Assembly (NCBI GenBank): GCA_029213165.1
Contig: JARGNO010000014.1
Span: 1-64,000, forward strand
Reading direction: 5' to 3'
Length of the DNA: 64,000 nucleotides
Source: Minwuia sp.
GTDB taxonomy: Bacteria > Pseudomonadota > Alphaproteobacteria > Minwuiales > Minwuiaceae
Shown: piece after piece, positions 52,148-62,062 of the stretch
How the letters are laid out: each line of letters opens with the position of its first letter
How positions within the stretch are numbered: position 1 is the stretch's first letter
Made by a program: the position numbers and the translations under genes
Notes under the pieces: generated by a model
What the model was told of the DNA's origin: nothing
The model's database searches: none
What the model saw: the letters and a program-made list of their open reading frames with translations, nothing else

Positions 52148-53329
52148 TCAGTTCGCGCCACTGTTCTCCAACAACCACGCCTTCATGCGTGCCATCGCTT
52201 CCTCGATATTTCCGATGGAGCTGGCGCAACTGAAGCGCAGGTAGCCCTCGCCGAAGCGGCCGAAACTGGTCCCTGCGATGGCCGCGACACCTGTTTCCTG
52301 CAGCAACCTGTCCTGCATCGTGGCGCTGTCGAGGCCGGTGCCGGTGATGTTCGGGAAGGCGTAGAACGCGCCCTTGGGCATCACGCAGGACACGCCCGGC
52401 ATGTCGTTCAGCAGGGCGACCATCCGGGTGCGGCGGGTATCGAAGGCGGCCACCATCTCCTGCACCGCATCCTGCAGCCCCTGCAGCGCCGCAATCCCGG
52501 CGAACTGGGTGGCGGCATTGACGCAGGAATGGGTGTTGACCGCCAGCTTGCCGGCCAGCGGTGCCAGATTGGCGGGCCACAGGCCCCAGCCCAGCCGCCA
52601 GCCGGTCATGGCATAGGTCTTGGACCAGCCATCCAGCACGATCAGCCGGTCACGGATCGACGGATAATCCAGCAACGTGACGTGATCCAGCCCGTCGTAG
52701 GTCATGCAGGAATAGATCTCGTCAGACATGATGGCGACATCCGGGTGCCGTTCCAGCCCCTCCACCAACCGGTCGATCTCACTCCGGGGCACCACGCCAC
52801 CGGTCGGGTTCGCGGGTGAATTCAGAATGATCAGCCGGGTGCGACCGGTGATCTGGGCAAGCACTTCATCCGCCGAGAAGCTGAAACCATTCGCCTCATG
52901 CAAGCGGATCGGCACGGCGGTGGCGCCCGAGAACTCGATCATGGACCGGTAGATCGGAAAGCCGGGATCCGGATACATGATCTCGGCCCCGGCCTCCCCG
53001 AACATCAGCATCGCAAAGGCCATGGTGACCTTGCCGCCAGGCACGCACACAATGTGATCAGGATCGACGTCCGCGCCGTGGCGACGATGGATGTCGGCAG
53101 CGACAGCGGCGCGCAGTTCGGGGATGCCATTGGCGGGCGTGTAGCCGTGATAGCCATCAGCCAGCGCCTGGCGCCCGGCCTCGACAATATGTCCGGGCGT
53201 CGGAAAGTCCGGCTGTCCGATGCCAAGGTTGATGACGGACTTGCCCTGCGCCGCCAGCGCATTTGCCCGCGCCAGTACCTCGAAAGCCGTTTCCGTCCCG
53301 AGTTGCGCCATCCGGCCACTGAGTTTCAT
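52148..53329 (-). CDS. Class I/II pyridoxal phosphate-dependent aminotransferase
   Basis: INLGIGQPDFPTP, NSPANPTGGV, LDGWSKTYAMTGWRLGW (PLP lysine). Confidence 0.95.
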   Translation of the reverse strand: MKLSGRMAQLGTETAFEVLARANALAAQGKSVINLGIGQPDFPTPGHIVEAGRQALADGYHGYTPANGIPELRAAVAADIHRRHGADVDPDHIVCVPGGKVTMAFAMLMFGEAGAEIMYPDPGFPIYRSMIEFSGATAVPIRLHEANGFSFSADEVLAQITGRTRLIILNSPANPTGGVVPRSEIDRLVEGLERHPDVAIMSDEIYSCMTYDGLDHVTLLDYPSIRDRLIVLDGWSKTYAMTGWRLGWGLWPANLAPLAGKLAVNTHSCVNAATQFAGIAALQGLQDAVQEMVAAFDTRRTRMVALLNDMPGVSCVMPKGAFYAFPNITGTGLDSATMQDRLLQETGVAAIAGTSFGRFGEGYLRFSCASSIGNIEEAMARMKAWLLENSGAN

Positions 53330-53487
53330 CACGCACCCTCCCTGCATCATTCGTTTTGCGTTCTCATAGAGGGATTGGTGCGCGTTCGGAAGCGCTGCGT
53401 CGTATGACGCACCGTTTCAAGCTTCTCCCATTCCACGGATTGTGGTCAGCTTGCACCACAAGAAAACGCCAAGGGGAGAAGCACGGC

Positions 53488-54348
53488 ATGCAGGATCTGG
53501 CGGGGAAGGTGGCGTTCGTCACCGGCGCGGCGAGTGGTATCGGGCTGGCAATCGCACGGTCGATGCATCAGGCGGGCATGAAGGTGATGCTGGCCGACAT
53601 CGACGCCGGCGGGCTGGCCCGTGTCGCGGCGGAACTGGGCACCGGCACCGCGACCGTGCTCTGCGATGTGCGTGATCCGAATTCCGTGCAGGCCGCTGCA
53701 GACGCCACCATCGAGACCTTCGGCAAGGTCCACGCAGTGGTGAACAATGCCGGTGTCGGGCTGGGCGGCGCGCCGGGCACGATCCCGCTGGAGGACTGGC
53801 GCTGGGTCGTCGATATCAACCTGATGGGCGTCGTGCATGGTGTCGAGATATTCACCCCCCTGATCAAGTCACACGGGGAAGGCGGGCACTTCATCAACAC
53901 GGCCTCGATGGCCGGTCACTGGACCAATGCCAACATGGGTCCCTATTGCGCCACGAAATTCGCCGTCGTCGGCTATTCCGAATGCCTGAACGAGGCGCTG
54001 GCCCCGGAAGGCATCGGCGTATCGGTACTGTGCCCGGGTTTCGTCCAGACCAGCATCGCCACCAGCGGCACGGCACGCCCGTCGGGCAATATCCCCACCC
54101 GACCCGCCACCGCCCCGAACAGTGACACGCCACCGATCCCCGACGCCTCGGAACTGGTGGCGAACGGCATGCCGCCGGAGGTACTGGGTGACTGGGTCGT
54201 GGAATGCATCCAGCGCGACGCGCGCTACATCTTCACGCATCCCGACATGGCCCCGCTGATCGACATGCGCCATGCCGCGATCAAGGAAGAGTTCGCCCGC
54301 AGCGAAGCCAATGCCACACTGAAGGCCAACCAGACAGCACACGGCTAA
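53488..54348 (+). CDS. SDR family oxidoreductase
   Basis: VAFVTGAASGIGLAIARSM, NNAGVGLGG, YCATKFAVVGYSE. Confidence 0.94.
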   Translation: MQDLAGKVAFVTGAASGIGLAIARSMHQAGMKVMLADIDAGGLARVAAELGTGTATVLCDVRDPNSVQAAADATIETFGKVHAVVNNAGVGLGGAPGTIPLEDWRWVVDINLMGVVHGVEIFTPLIKSHGEGGHFINTASMAGHWTNANMGPYCATKFAVVGYSECLNEALAPEGIGVSVLCPGFVQTSIATSGTARPSGNIPTRPATAPNSDTPPIPDASELVANGMPPEVLGDWVVECIQRDARYIFTHPDMAPLIDMRHAAIKEEFARSEANATLKANQTAHG

Positions 54349-54365
54349 GGGGGGACGACACGGCC

Positions 54366-55670
54366 ATGGCGGATCTGATCGAACTGAGTTCGCGCATCAT
54401 CGACCAGGGCGACGAGCAGGCACCGGGGATGCTGAACCGCGTCACCCGTGAACTGTCGGAAGTGGCCGACGGTGTCGCGGTGGTCGAGGCCTTCAGCCAT
54501 GTCGTCAGCTTTCGCACCGGCGATGGCCTGGTGCTGTTCGACACCAGCCTGCAGGCCCATGCGCCTGCGATCATCAAGGCCCTGCGTGGCTGGTCGAAGG
54601 ATCCGGTCAATTCCATTGCCTTCACGCATGGACACGTCGATCACATCGGGGGCACGCAGGCCTTTCTGGATGAGGCTGCGGACAGCGGCAACCCGCGCCC
54701 GCGGATCATCGGGCATGAGAACGTCGCCCCGCGCATCGACCGCTACATCCAGACCAATGGCTACAACGGCCATATCAATGCCCGGCAGTTCGGCCCCAAC
54801 CGGCCGGGAGGCCAGCCGAAGGTGGAGCGTGACGGTCCGCCGCCCTTTGGTCCGAAGTCCTGGGTGAAACCCGACACCACCTTCGTCGACCGGATGAGCA
54901 TCCGCGTCGGCGACGAGCATGTGGAACTGTTTCACGACAAGGGCGAGACAGACGACCACCTCTGGGCCTGGTGGCCGGAGCGGAAGGCGATCTGTGCCGG
55001 GGACTTCATCATCTGGATGTTTCCCAATGCCGGAAACCCGCAGAAGGTCCAGCGCTATCCACTGGAATGGGCGCGGGCGCTGCGCCAGATGCGGGCGATG
55101 AAGCCGGAACTGATCCTGCCCGCCCACGGCCTGCCCTTCGCCGGGCAGAAGCGCATCGCCACCGTCCTGGACGACATGGCCTGCGCGCTGGAGGGACTGG
55201 TGGAGGACACGCTGTCGATGATGAACGACGGTGCCCGGCTGAATGACATCATCCACAGTGTCCGGGTGCCCGACGACCTGCTTTCCAAGCCCTATCTGCG
55301 CCCGTTCTATGACGAACCGGAATTCGTGGTGCGCAACATCTGGCGGCTCTACGGTGGCTGGCACGATGGCAACCCGGCCAACCTGAAACCCGCACCCGAC
55401 GCGGCGCTGGCATCGGAGCTGGCGCGGCTGGCAGGCGGCGCCCCGGCCCTGGCGTACCGGGCGCGGGAACTTGCGGAGGCGGGCGAGCATCGCCTTGCCT
55501 GCCATCTGGCCGAGTTCGCGGCGCAGGCTGCACCGGACACCGCGTCTGTCCATGCCGCACGCGCATTTGTCTATCAGAAGCGCCGCGAGACGGAGTTGTC
55601 GCTGATGGCGAAGGGCATCTATGGCGCCGCGGCGCGCGATTCGGAGGACAAGGTCCAGGTGGACACATGA
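54366..55670 (+). CDS. MBL-fold metallo-hydrolase, alkyl sulfatase (BDS1/SdsA)-like
   Basis: FTHGHVDHIGGTQAFLDEA; IIGHENVAPRIDRYIQTNGYNGHINARQFG; alkylsulfatase-type dimerisation region in the C-terminal half. Confidence 0.85.
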   Translation: MADLIELSSRIIDQGDEQAPGMLNRVTRELSEVADGVAVVEAFSHVVSFRTGDGLVLFDTSLQAHAPAIIKALRGWSKDPVNSIAFTHGHVDHIGGTQAFLDEAADSGNPRPRIIGHENVAPRIDRYIQTNGYNGHINARQFGPNRPGGQPKVERDGPPPFGPKSWVKPDTTFVDRMSIRVGDEHVELFHDKGETDDHLWAWWPERKAICAGDFIIWMFPNAGNPQKVQRYPLEWARALRQMRAMKPELILPAHGLPFAGQKRIATVLDDMACALEGLVEDTLSMMNDGARLNDIIHSVRVPDDLLSKPYLRPFYDEPEFVVRNIWRLYGGWHDGNPANLKPAPDAALASELARLAGGAPALAYRARELAEAGEHRLACHLAEFAAQAAPDTASVHAARAFVYQKRRETELSLMAKGIYGAAARDSEDKVQVDT

Positions 55671-56494
55671 CTGTCAGGATCGAAAGGGATGGCCACGTCT
55701 GGACCGTGATTCATGCCAGGCCGGAGGCCCGGAACGCCATGGACCCGGAGAGCTCCATCGCCCTGAACGATGCCTTTCTGGCGTTCGAGCGCGATGAGCA
55801 GGCACGCGTGGCCGTGTTCTATGGCGATGGTGGCGCCTTCTGTTCCGGCTGGGATCTGAAGCACGCGGCGGCGCTGGAAGCGCGGGAGCCCGGACAGCAG
55901 GCACTCGACGAACTGGATTTCACGGCGGATGGCCCTGCCCCCGGACCGGGGGATGACATTCCGCGCGGACCGATGGGACCAAGCCGTCTGGAACTGGACA
56001 AGCCTGTCATCGGTGCCATCGCCGGTCCCGCCGTTGCCGGTGGCATGGAACTGGCCATGTGGTGCGACTTCCGGGTTATGGAACAGAGTGCCTACATGGG
56101 TGTCTACTGTCGTCGCTGGGGTGTGCCGCTGATCGACGGTGGAACTGTGCGCCTGCCCCGTCTGGTGGGCCAGGGACGCGCGATGGAGATCATCCTGACC
56201 GGACGCAAGGTCCCGGCGGACGAATGCCTGAGGATCGGGCTCTGCGAACATGTCGTGGCCGATGGGGCGTCACGACAGAAGGCCGAGGAACTGGCGCATC
56301 AGATCGCGGCGTTTCCGCAGAACTGCATGCGCGCCGACAGACGCTCCACAATCCGCCAGCATGGCCTTTCGGTGCGGGAGGCACTGGCGCAGGAATGGCG
56401 GAACAGCCGTGCGGAACTGGCACGCGAAGGCATTGCCGGCGCGGCGCGGTTCAGGGACGGCAAGGGTCGCGGCGGCGATTTCAACGACATCTGA
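55667..56494 (+). CDS. Enoyl-CoA hydratase/isomerase family protein
   Basis: VWTVIHARPEARNAMDPES...FYGDGGAFCSGWDLK...KPVIGAIAGPAVAGGMELAMWCDFR; ATGA overlap with the MBL gene. Confidence 0.92.
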   Translation: MTVRIERDGHVWTVIHARPEARNAMDPESSIALNDAFLAFERDEQARVAVFYGDGGAFCSGWDLKHAAALEAREPGQQALDELDFTADGPAPGPGDDIPRGPMGPSRLELDKPVIGAIAGPAVAGGMELAMWCDFRVMEQSAYMGVYCRRWGVPLIDGGTVRLPRLVGQGRAMEIILTGRKVPADECLRIGLCEHVVADGASRQKAEELAHQIAAFPQNCMRADRRSTIRQHGLSVREALAQEWRNSRAELAREGIAGAARFRDGKGRGGDFNDI

Positions 56495-56517
56495 AGACCG
56501 GCTGGGGAGGCCGAAAC

Positions 56518-57996
56518 ATGAGCTTGTTCAAGAAGGTGCTGATCGCAAACCGCGGAGAGATCGCCTGCCGTGTCGCCAGGACACTGCAGGAGATGGGAAT
56601 CCGATCCGTCGGCATATATCACGCCGCTGACCGCCTTTCGGCGCATGTCAGTGCGGTGGATGAGGCGGTGCTGATTGCGGGTGAAACGCCTGTCGCGGCC
56701 CACCTGGACGTCGACCAGATCCTGAAGGTGGCAAGGGAATGCGGTGCCGACGCCATCCATCCCGGCTACGGTTTCCTGTCGGAGAATGCGGCTTTCGCCG
56801 AAGCGGTGAAGGGCGCCGGGCTGGCGTTCATCGGACCGGATCCGGACTGCATCCGCCTGATGGGCGACAAGATTGAATCGCGGAAGTTCGCTGAGGTGCA
56901 TGGTGTGCCCGTGGCGCCTTCCGTCCTGCCGACAGGCGATATCGACGGCTTCATCGCGGAGGCCGCGAGCATAGGTTTTCCCCTGCTTGTGAAGGCATCG
57001 GCGGGTGGCGGCGGCAAGGGCATGAGCATTGTCCGTGACCCCGCTGATCTGGCCGATCAGGCCCGTCGCGCGGCAAGCGAGGCCCAGCGCTACTTTGCCG
57101 ATGGCCGGGTCTATGCCGAGCGCTATGTCGAGCGTCCGCGCCATATCGAGGTCCAGGTGCTCGGCGACGGGACGGGCAAGGTCATTCACCTGCATGAGCG
57201 CGAATGCTCGATCCAGCGACGGTTCCAGAAGATTGTCGAGGAAGCCCCCTCCGCCGGGCTGCCCGACACCCTGCGCGCGGAGATCTGCGAGGCGGCTGTG
57301 CGACTGGCCAGTGCCGCGAACTATCTCAATGCGGGCACCGTGGAATTCATTCTGGCACCCGATGGCGCGTTCTATTTCCTGGAGATGAACACCCGTCTGC
57401 AGGTCGAACATCCGGTGACCGAGATGGTGACAGGCATCGATCTGGTGCGGAAGCAGGTGGAGATCGCGGCCGGTCAGGGCCTCAACCTGGAACAGGACGA
57501 AGTGGCGCTGAACGGCCATGCCATCGAATGCCGCATCTGCGCCGAGGATCCGACCAATGGCTTCCTGCCGGAAACCGGCCGGGTGCTGCTGCTCGATCCG
57601 CCAATGGATGATCACACGCGCTTCGAGAACGGGCTGACCCAGGGCCAGTCCGTCACCAGCGATTTCGATCCGATGCTGGCCAAGCTGGTGGTGCATGGGC
57701 CGGACCGGCCAGGTGCTGCGGATCTGATGCGCAAGGCGCTGCGGGACACGACCCTGCTCGGCGTTGGCACCAACATCGACTATCTGGCCGACATCGTGGC
57801 CCATCCCGCGTTCCGGTCAGGGGACCTGCATACGGGCTTCGTCGAGGAGCACGCGGAAAGCCTGACCCCGGCGGTGGCCGATGACCAGACCATCGACACC
57901 GTTCTGGTAGCCGCCCTGACGGGCCACGACAGCTTCCGCCGCCAGCACGACAATTATCCCGAACCCTATGCCAGCATGGGGCACTGGCGGAACTGA
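56518..57996 (+). CDS. Acyl-CoA carboxylase biotin carboxylase subunit (no biotinyl domain)
   Basis: FKKVLIANRGEIACRVARTLQEMG, HPGYGFLSENAAFAEA, HIEVQVLGDG, ECSIQRRFQKIVEEAPS, EMNTRLQVEHPVTEMVTG; ends without an AMKM biotinylation motif. Confidence 0.93.
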   Translation: MSLFKKVLIANRGEIACRVARTLQEMGIRSVGIYHAADRLSAHVSAVDEAVLIAGETPVAAHLDVDQILKVARECGADAIHPGYGFLSENAAFAEAVKGAGLAFIGPDPDCIRLMGDKIESRKFAEVHGVPVAPSVLPTGDIDGFIAEAASIGFPLLVKASAGGGGKGMSIVRDPADLADQARRAASEAQRYFADGRVYAERYVERPRHIEVQVLGDGTGKVIHLHERECSIQRRFQKIVEEAPSAGLPDTLRAEICEAAVRLASAANYLNAGTVEFILAPDGAFYFLEMNTRLQVEHPVTEMVTGIDLVRKQVEIAAGQGLNLEQDEVALNGHAIECRICAEDPTNGFLPETGRVLLLDPPMDDHTRFENGLTQGQSVTSDFDPMLAKLVVHGPDRPGAADLMRKALRDTTLLGVGTNIDYLADIVAHPAFRSGDLHTGFVEEHAESLTPAVADDQTIDTVLVAALTGHDSFRRQHDNYPEPYASMGHWRN

Positions 57997-58015
57997 GTTT
58001 CGGCTTGGCGCCGGA

Positions 58016-59191
58016 TCAGCCGATGGCGCCGCCGGATCGCATGGCGGCGATCTCGGCTTCCGAATAGCCCCATTCGCCGAGGATCAGGTCGGAATGTTCG
58101 CCGATGGACGGCGCATGGGTCATTGCGTCCGCGCCGGCAATGCGTGGCAGGCCGGGGATATGCGGCATGGGTACGGTGCCGGTCTCCGCATGCTCGACAT
58201 AGGCAATCGCCTCCACGGCCTTCGTGTGCGGGTGATCCATCAGTTCGCGGTAGGTCTGCACCGGTGCATTCATGACCCCCGCCGCCGTCAGCGCCTCGGC
58301 CCAGTCCTGCGTGGAACGGGTGCTGAAGACCTCCCGGATCATGGGCATCAGTTCAGCCTCGTTCTTCAGCCGCAGCTCGCCGGAGCAGAAGCGAGGATCA
58401 TCCTTCCATTCCGGCTTGCCCATGACATCGCACAGCGTCTGGTAATGGGCTTCCCGCATCGCGGTGATGTTGATGAAACCATCCGTGGTCGGCATGGTTC
58501 CCACCGGAACATAGAGTGGCTGGCTCTGGCCCTTCTCCAGATAGAACTCCATCACCTTCGCGGCCTGGAACGCCGCTGCGCTCTGCATCAGGTTGTTGTC
58601 CACATAGCACCCGGTCCCATAGCGGAATTTCCGCATCAGTGCCGTGGAAAGCGCCTGGAAGGCATAGAGGCCCGTCGTGACATCTATGGGAATCATGTTC
58701 AGCCGCTGCGGTATGCCGTCCTTGTCACGATTGACCGTCATCAGGCCCGAATAGGCCTGAATGACCGCGTCGGTCACCGGACGGTTGGAGTTCGGACCGG
58801 ACTGGCCGAAGCCAGTGACCGAAAGGTAGATGACATTCGGATTGATGGCCTTCACCTGGTCGTAGGACAGGCCGAACTTTGCCATCACGCCGGGGCGGAA
58901 GGCTTCGACAACCACATCGGCCTTCTCCGCGATCCGCCGCGCAACCGCCAGGGCATCCGGGTTCTTCATGTCCATGGCCAGCGATCGCTTGCCGCGGTTG
59001 AAGGCGATGGAATGCGCGCAGTGGTCATTGTAGACCGCCCCGAGTGCCCGGCCCCAGTCGCCCGCCAGCGGCTCGACCTTCATGACATTGGCGCCATGCT
59101 GGGCCAGCAGCATCGTCGCGTGCGGCCCGGCCACACCCTGTGAGAAATCCAGCACGTTGATCCCGTCAAAGGCACGCTGTTCGTCGGTCAT
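58016..59191 (-). CDS. CaiB/BaiF (family III) CoA-transferase
   Basis: NVLDFSQGVAGPHATMLLAQHGANVMKVEPL; NRGKRSLAMDMKNPDALAVARRIAEKADVVVEAFRPGVM. Confidence 0.94.
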   Translation of the reverse strand: MTDEQRAFDGINVLDFSQGVAGPHATMLLAQHGANVMKVEPLAGDWGRALGAVYNDHCAHSIAFNRGKRSLAMDMKNPDALAVARRIAEKADVVVEAFRPGVMAKFGLSYDQVKAINPNVIYLSVTGFGQSGPNSNRPVTDAVIQAYSGLMTVNRDKDGIPQRLNMIPIDVTTGLYAFQALSTALMRKFRYGTGCYVDNNLMQSAAAFQAAKVMEFYLEKGQSQPLYVPVGTMPTTDGFINITAMREAHYQTLCDVMGKPEWKDDPRFCSGELRLKNEAELMPMIREVFSTRSTQDWAEALTAAGVMNAPVQTYRELMDHPHTKAVEAIAYVEHAETGTVPMPHIPGLPRIAGADAMTHAPSIGEHSDLILGEWGYSEAEIAAMRSGGAIG

Positions 59192-59328
59192 TCTGGTCTC
59201 CCCAGCTCTCGATCATCTCCGCTGGCGCAACCCGAACATGCCGGACACCGTGCGGCCCTCCTCCCCGGAAAGCAGAACCCTTCTAGCAAAGTTGCCATCG
59301 CCGTCCAGAGCCTAGATTGGCAATGCAG

Positions 59329-60210
59329 TCATTCAGCGCGCTGCGGCACCGGCGCGGCAAGCAATTCCGACAGCAACCCCGACAGTGCCTCAACCGATGG
59401 CGAGGCCCTGCTGCCGCTGGCATGGAACAGGAATGTCTTCAGATCCGGCAAATCCGGAAAGCCGTCCTCAAGCACGCGCAGCTTCCCCGCAACCCCGTCG
59501 ATGGGCAGCACTGTCACTGCCAGACCGGCCTCCACGACGCAGTCCAATCCGGCGCGGCTGGTGCTTTCATAGGCAAAGCGGAAGGGCACGCCATGGTCAT
59601 CCAGTGCCTGGACCGCCGCCTTCCGATAGATGCAGTCCGGCGCGAAGATGGCGAGCGGCAGCGGGTCCACATCGGGCACGTCGGAATGGCGCGCCGCGGC
59701 CCAGACCAGCCTTCGCTGCATGATCTGCTGTCCGCCAGACCGGCCACAACGCTGGGTCACGAAGGCCAGGTCGGCATCACCGGCCTCCAGCAGTTCCAGC
59801 GCTTCCCAACTGCGGCTGCAACTGAGTTCCACCTGGACCAAGGGGAAACGCCTCCCGAACTCGGTCAGGACCGGCGGCAGGAAGCACATGGACATGTCTG
59901 TGGCGGCGAGCCTGACGCGCCCCGGCTCCACCCGCTGTCCAAGCTCCATCATCGCGTCCGCCGTCAGTCGCATGACCCGATGCGCATACCGCAGCACGAT
60001 CTCGCCTTCCCGCGTCAGGCGAACTTCCCGGCTTGTCCTGTTCAGGACGCGGACCTGCAACATTTCCTCAAGCCGCTTGATCTGCATGCTGACCGCTGAC
60101 TGCACGCAATTGAGCCGCTCAGCCGCCCGGGTGAAATTCCGGGTCTCGGCGACAGTCACGAAGGCCCGCAACAACGCGGCATCTATCGACTGGGCAGGAT
60201 CCAGCATCAA
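59329..60210 (-). CDS. LysR family transcriptional regulator
   Basis: DAALLRAFVTVAETRNFTRAAERLNCVQSAVSMQIKRLEEML wHTH. Confidence 0.94.
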   Translation of the reverse strand: MMLDPAQSIDAALLRAFVTVAETRNFTRAAERLNCVQSAVSMQIKRLEEMLQVRVLNRTSREVRLTREGEIVLRYAHRVMRLTADAMMELGQRVEPGRVRLAATDMSMCFLPPVLTEFGRRFPLVQVELSCSRSWEALELLEAGDADLAFVTQRCGRSGGQQIMQRRLVWAAARHSDVPDVDPLPLAIFAPDCIYRKAAVQALDDHGVPFRFAYESTSRAGLDCVVEAGLAVTVLPIDGVAGKLRVLEDGFPDLPDLKTFLFHASGSRASPSVEALSGLLSELLAAPVPQRAE

Positions 60211-60219
60211 TTTTCCTGA

Positions 60220-60230
60220 TGATCAGATCA
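60220..60230. promoter_or_regulatory. Candidate LysR operator in the divergent lysR/MFS intergenic region
   Basis: Perfect inverted repeat TGATC-A-GATCA between divergent start codons. Confidence 0.35.
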
Positions 60231-60310
60231 ATTCTATTCGTTTCACGGATTTCACTACAGGAACTACCGTCCGTTCACAACCTGAACCCCGGACGTGGCG
60301 AGACCTGAAC

Positions 60311-61495
60311 ATGAACCGAAAACTCTGGACTGCCCTGATCTGCGCCGGCTGCATCCTCGGCCTGTCCGTCGGCTTTCGCCAGGCGCTGGGCCTGTTCCTG
60401 ACACCGGTCTCGGAATACCTGTCCACGGGGCGGGAGACCTTTGCGCTCGGCATGGGCCTGATGAACCTGTTCTGGGGACTGGGCGCGCCCTTCGCCGGGG
60501 CGCTTGCCGACCGATTCGGAGCCGCCTGGATCATCGCGCTGGGCGGTCTGGCCTATGGCACCGGTCTGGCCATCATGACGCTTCCCGGGGCCGGAGAACA
60601 AATGCTGGTCGGCGGAGTCCTGATCGGGCTGGGTCTGAGCGGTTCCGGATTTACTGTCATCCTGGGCACCATTGGCCGCATCACACCGGAGAAGCATCGC
60701 AGCACCGCCCTCGGCCTGGCATCGGTCGGCGGCTCCATCGGACAGTTCATGGCCCTGCCCTATACCCATGTCATCATCGATGGTTTCGGGTGGTCGAACG
60801 CCCTGCTGATCCTGGGCGCCAGTGCCTGCCTGATCGTGCCGCTGGCCTATGGCCTGGCCAGCAAGCCGGTCGCGGTCGACAGCGCCCCGGAGCAGAAGAT
60901 CGGGGAAGCCCTGCGCGCGGCCTTCGCGATCCCGAGCTTCTGGCTGCTGAATGCCGGATTCTTTGTCTGTGGCTTTCACCTGGCATTCGTCGGTGTCCAT
61001 CTGCCCGGATTCCTCAGCGACCGGGGTTTCGACCCTTGGCTGGCCACGGTCTCCCTGACGATTGTGGGCCTGACGAATATCGCGGGCAGCTATGCCTGCG
61101 GCGTGCTGGGTGGCAAGTATTCCAAGAAGAACCTGCTCAGCCTGCTCTACCTCGCCCGGGCCGGGATCTTCCTGCTGTTCATCGTGACGCCGGTGACGGA
61201 AATGACCGTCATGATCTTTTCCGCCGCCATCGGGCTGCTGTGGCTCGGCACTGTCCCGCTGACCAGCGGGCTGGTCGGCCACATCTTCGGAACCCGCTAC
61301 ATGTCGATGCTGTTCGGCATTGTCTTCATGGGCCACCAGTTCGGCGGATTCCTCGGCGCGTGGATCGGTGGCTATGCCTATGACACCTTCGGGTCCTATG
61401 ACGCGATGTGGTGGCTCAGCATTGCGCTCGGCGTCGCCTCCGCTGCGATCCACTGGCCGATATCAGAGAAACCGGTTGCCGTTGCAGCGGCCTGA
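60311..61495 (+). CDS. MFS transporter
   Basis: GLMNLFWGLGAPFAGALADRFGAAWII; 12-TM-like profile; divergent from LysR. Confidence 0.92.
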   Translation: MNRKLWTALICAGCILGLSVGFRQALGLFLTPVSEYLSTGRETFALGMGLMNLFWGLGAPFAGALADRFGAAWIIALGGLAYGTGLAIMTLPGAGEQMLVGGVLIGLGLSGSGFTVILGTIGRITPEKHRSTALGLASVGGSIGQFMALPYTHVIIDGFGWSNALLILGASACLIVPLAYGLASKPVAVDSAPEQKIGEALRAAFAIPSFWLLNAGFFVCGFHLAFVGVHLPGFLSDRGFDPWLATVSLTIVGLTNIAGSYACGVLGGKYSKKNLLSLLYLARAGIFLLFIVTPVTEMTVMIFSAAIGLLWLGTVPLTSGLVGHIFGTRYMSMLFGIVFMGHQFGGFLGAWIGGYAYDTFGSYDAMWWLSIALGVASAAIHWPISEKPVAVAAA

Positions 61496-61520
61496 ACGGG
61501 CGAGTTCAGGCGGCACCCGG

Positions 61521-61560
61521 TATCATTGATATTGATATTGCGAGTCAGTTGCATTATCAG
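61521..61560 (+). promoter_or_regulatory. Fur-like box upstream of the TonB/ExbBD operon
   Basis: TATCATTGATATTGATATTGCGAGTCAGTTGCATTATCAG: overlapping GATAAT-like hexamers and a TTGCGAnTCAnTTGCATT partial palindrome. Confidence 0.5.
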
Positions 61561-61625
61561 GAATTCCTGTCGCCTGTTGCGGTCGTATCCGCAGCATTGT
61601 CCGAAACGTCAGGAATGTCTGACCC

Positions 61626-62051
61626 ATGAAATCCATCCGCACCGCGCTGGTCGGCCTGTTGCTTCTCGCGTCTCCTGTCCCGGTCGGGGCCGAGGCGCGT
61701 GATCCGGGAATCGGTCTGGAACTGAACAAGCTGGAAGCAGTGGAGGGCGCATGCCGCGCCTATGTCGTGTTGCAGAACGATACCGACGCGGCCTTCTCCG
61801 CGCTGCGCTATGACCTCGTCGTCTTCGACGCAGACGGCATCGTTGCCCGGCGACTGGCGCTGGAGACCGCACCGCTGGTCGCGGGCAAGACCAGCCTGAA
61901 GGTCTTCGATCTGGCGCAGATCGACTGCGACGGCATCGGACGCATCCTGGTCAACAGCATCCTGGAGTGCGCCGACCAGACCGGCGGGCGCGACGACTGC
62001 CTGTCTCTGGTGCGGACGACATCCCGCAGCGACGTTTCCCTGATCAAGTAA
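61626..62051 (+). CDS. Secreted hypothetical protein, first gene of the exbB-exbD-tonB operon
   Basis: Signal peptide MKSIRTALVGLLLLASPVPVGAEA; 141 aa; 11 bp upstream of exbB. Confidence 0.75.
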   Translation: MKSIRTALVGLLLLASPVPVGAEARDPGIGLELNKLEAVEGACRAYVVLQNDTDAAFSALRYDLVVFDADGIVARRLALETAPLVAGKTSLKVFDLAQIDCDGIGRILVNSILECADQTGGRDDCLSLVRTTSRSDVSLIK

Positions 62052-62062
62052 GGGCCGAACAG

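Noticed and set aside
54345-57804. Long minus-strand ORFs (54345-55553, 56299-57804) opposite the MBL and biotin carboxylase genes
   Set aside because: Shadow ORFs; plus-strand genes have clear motifs.
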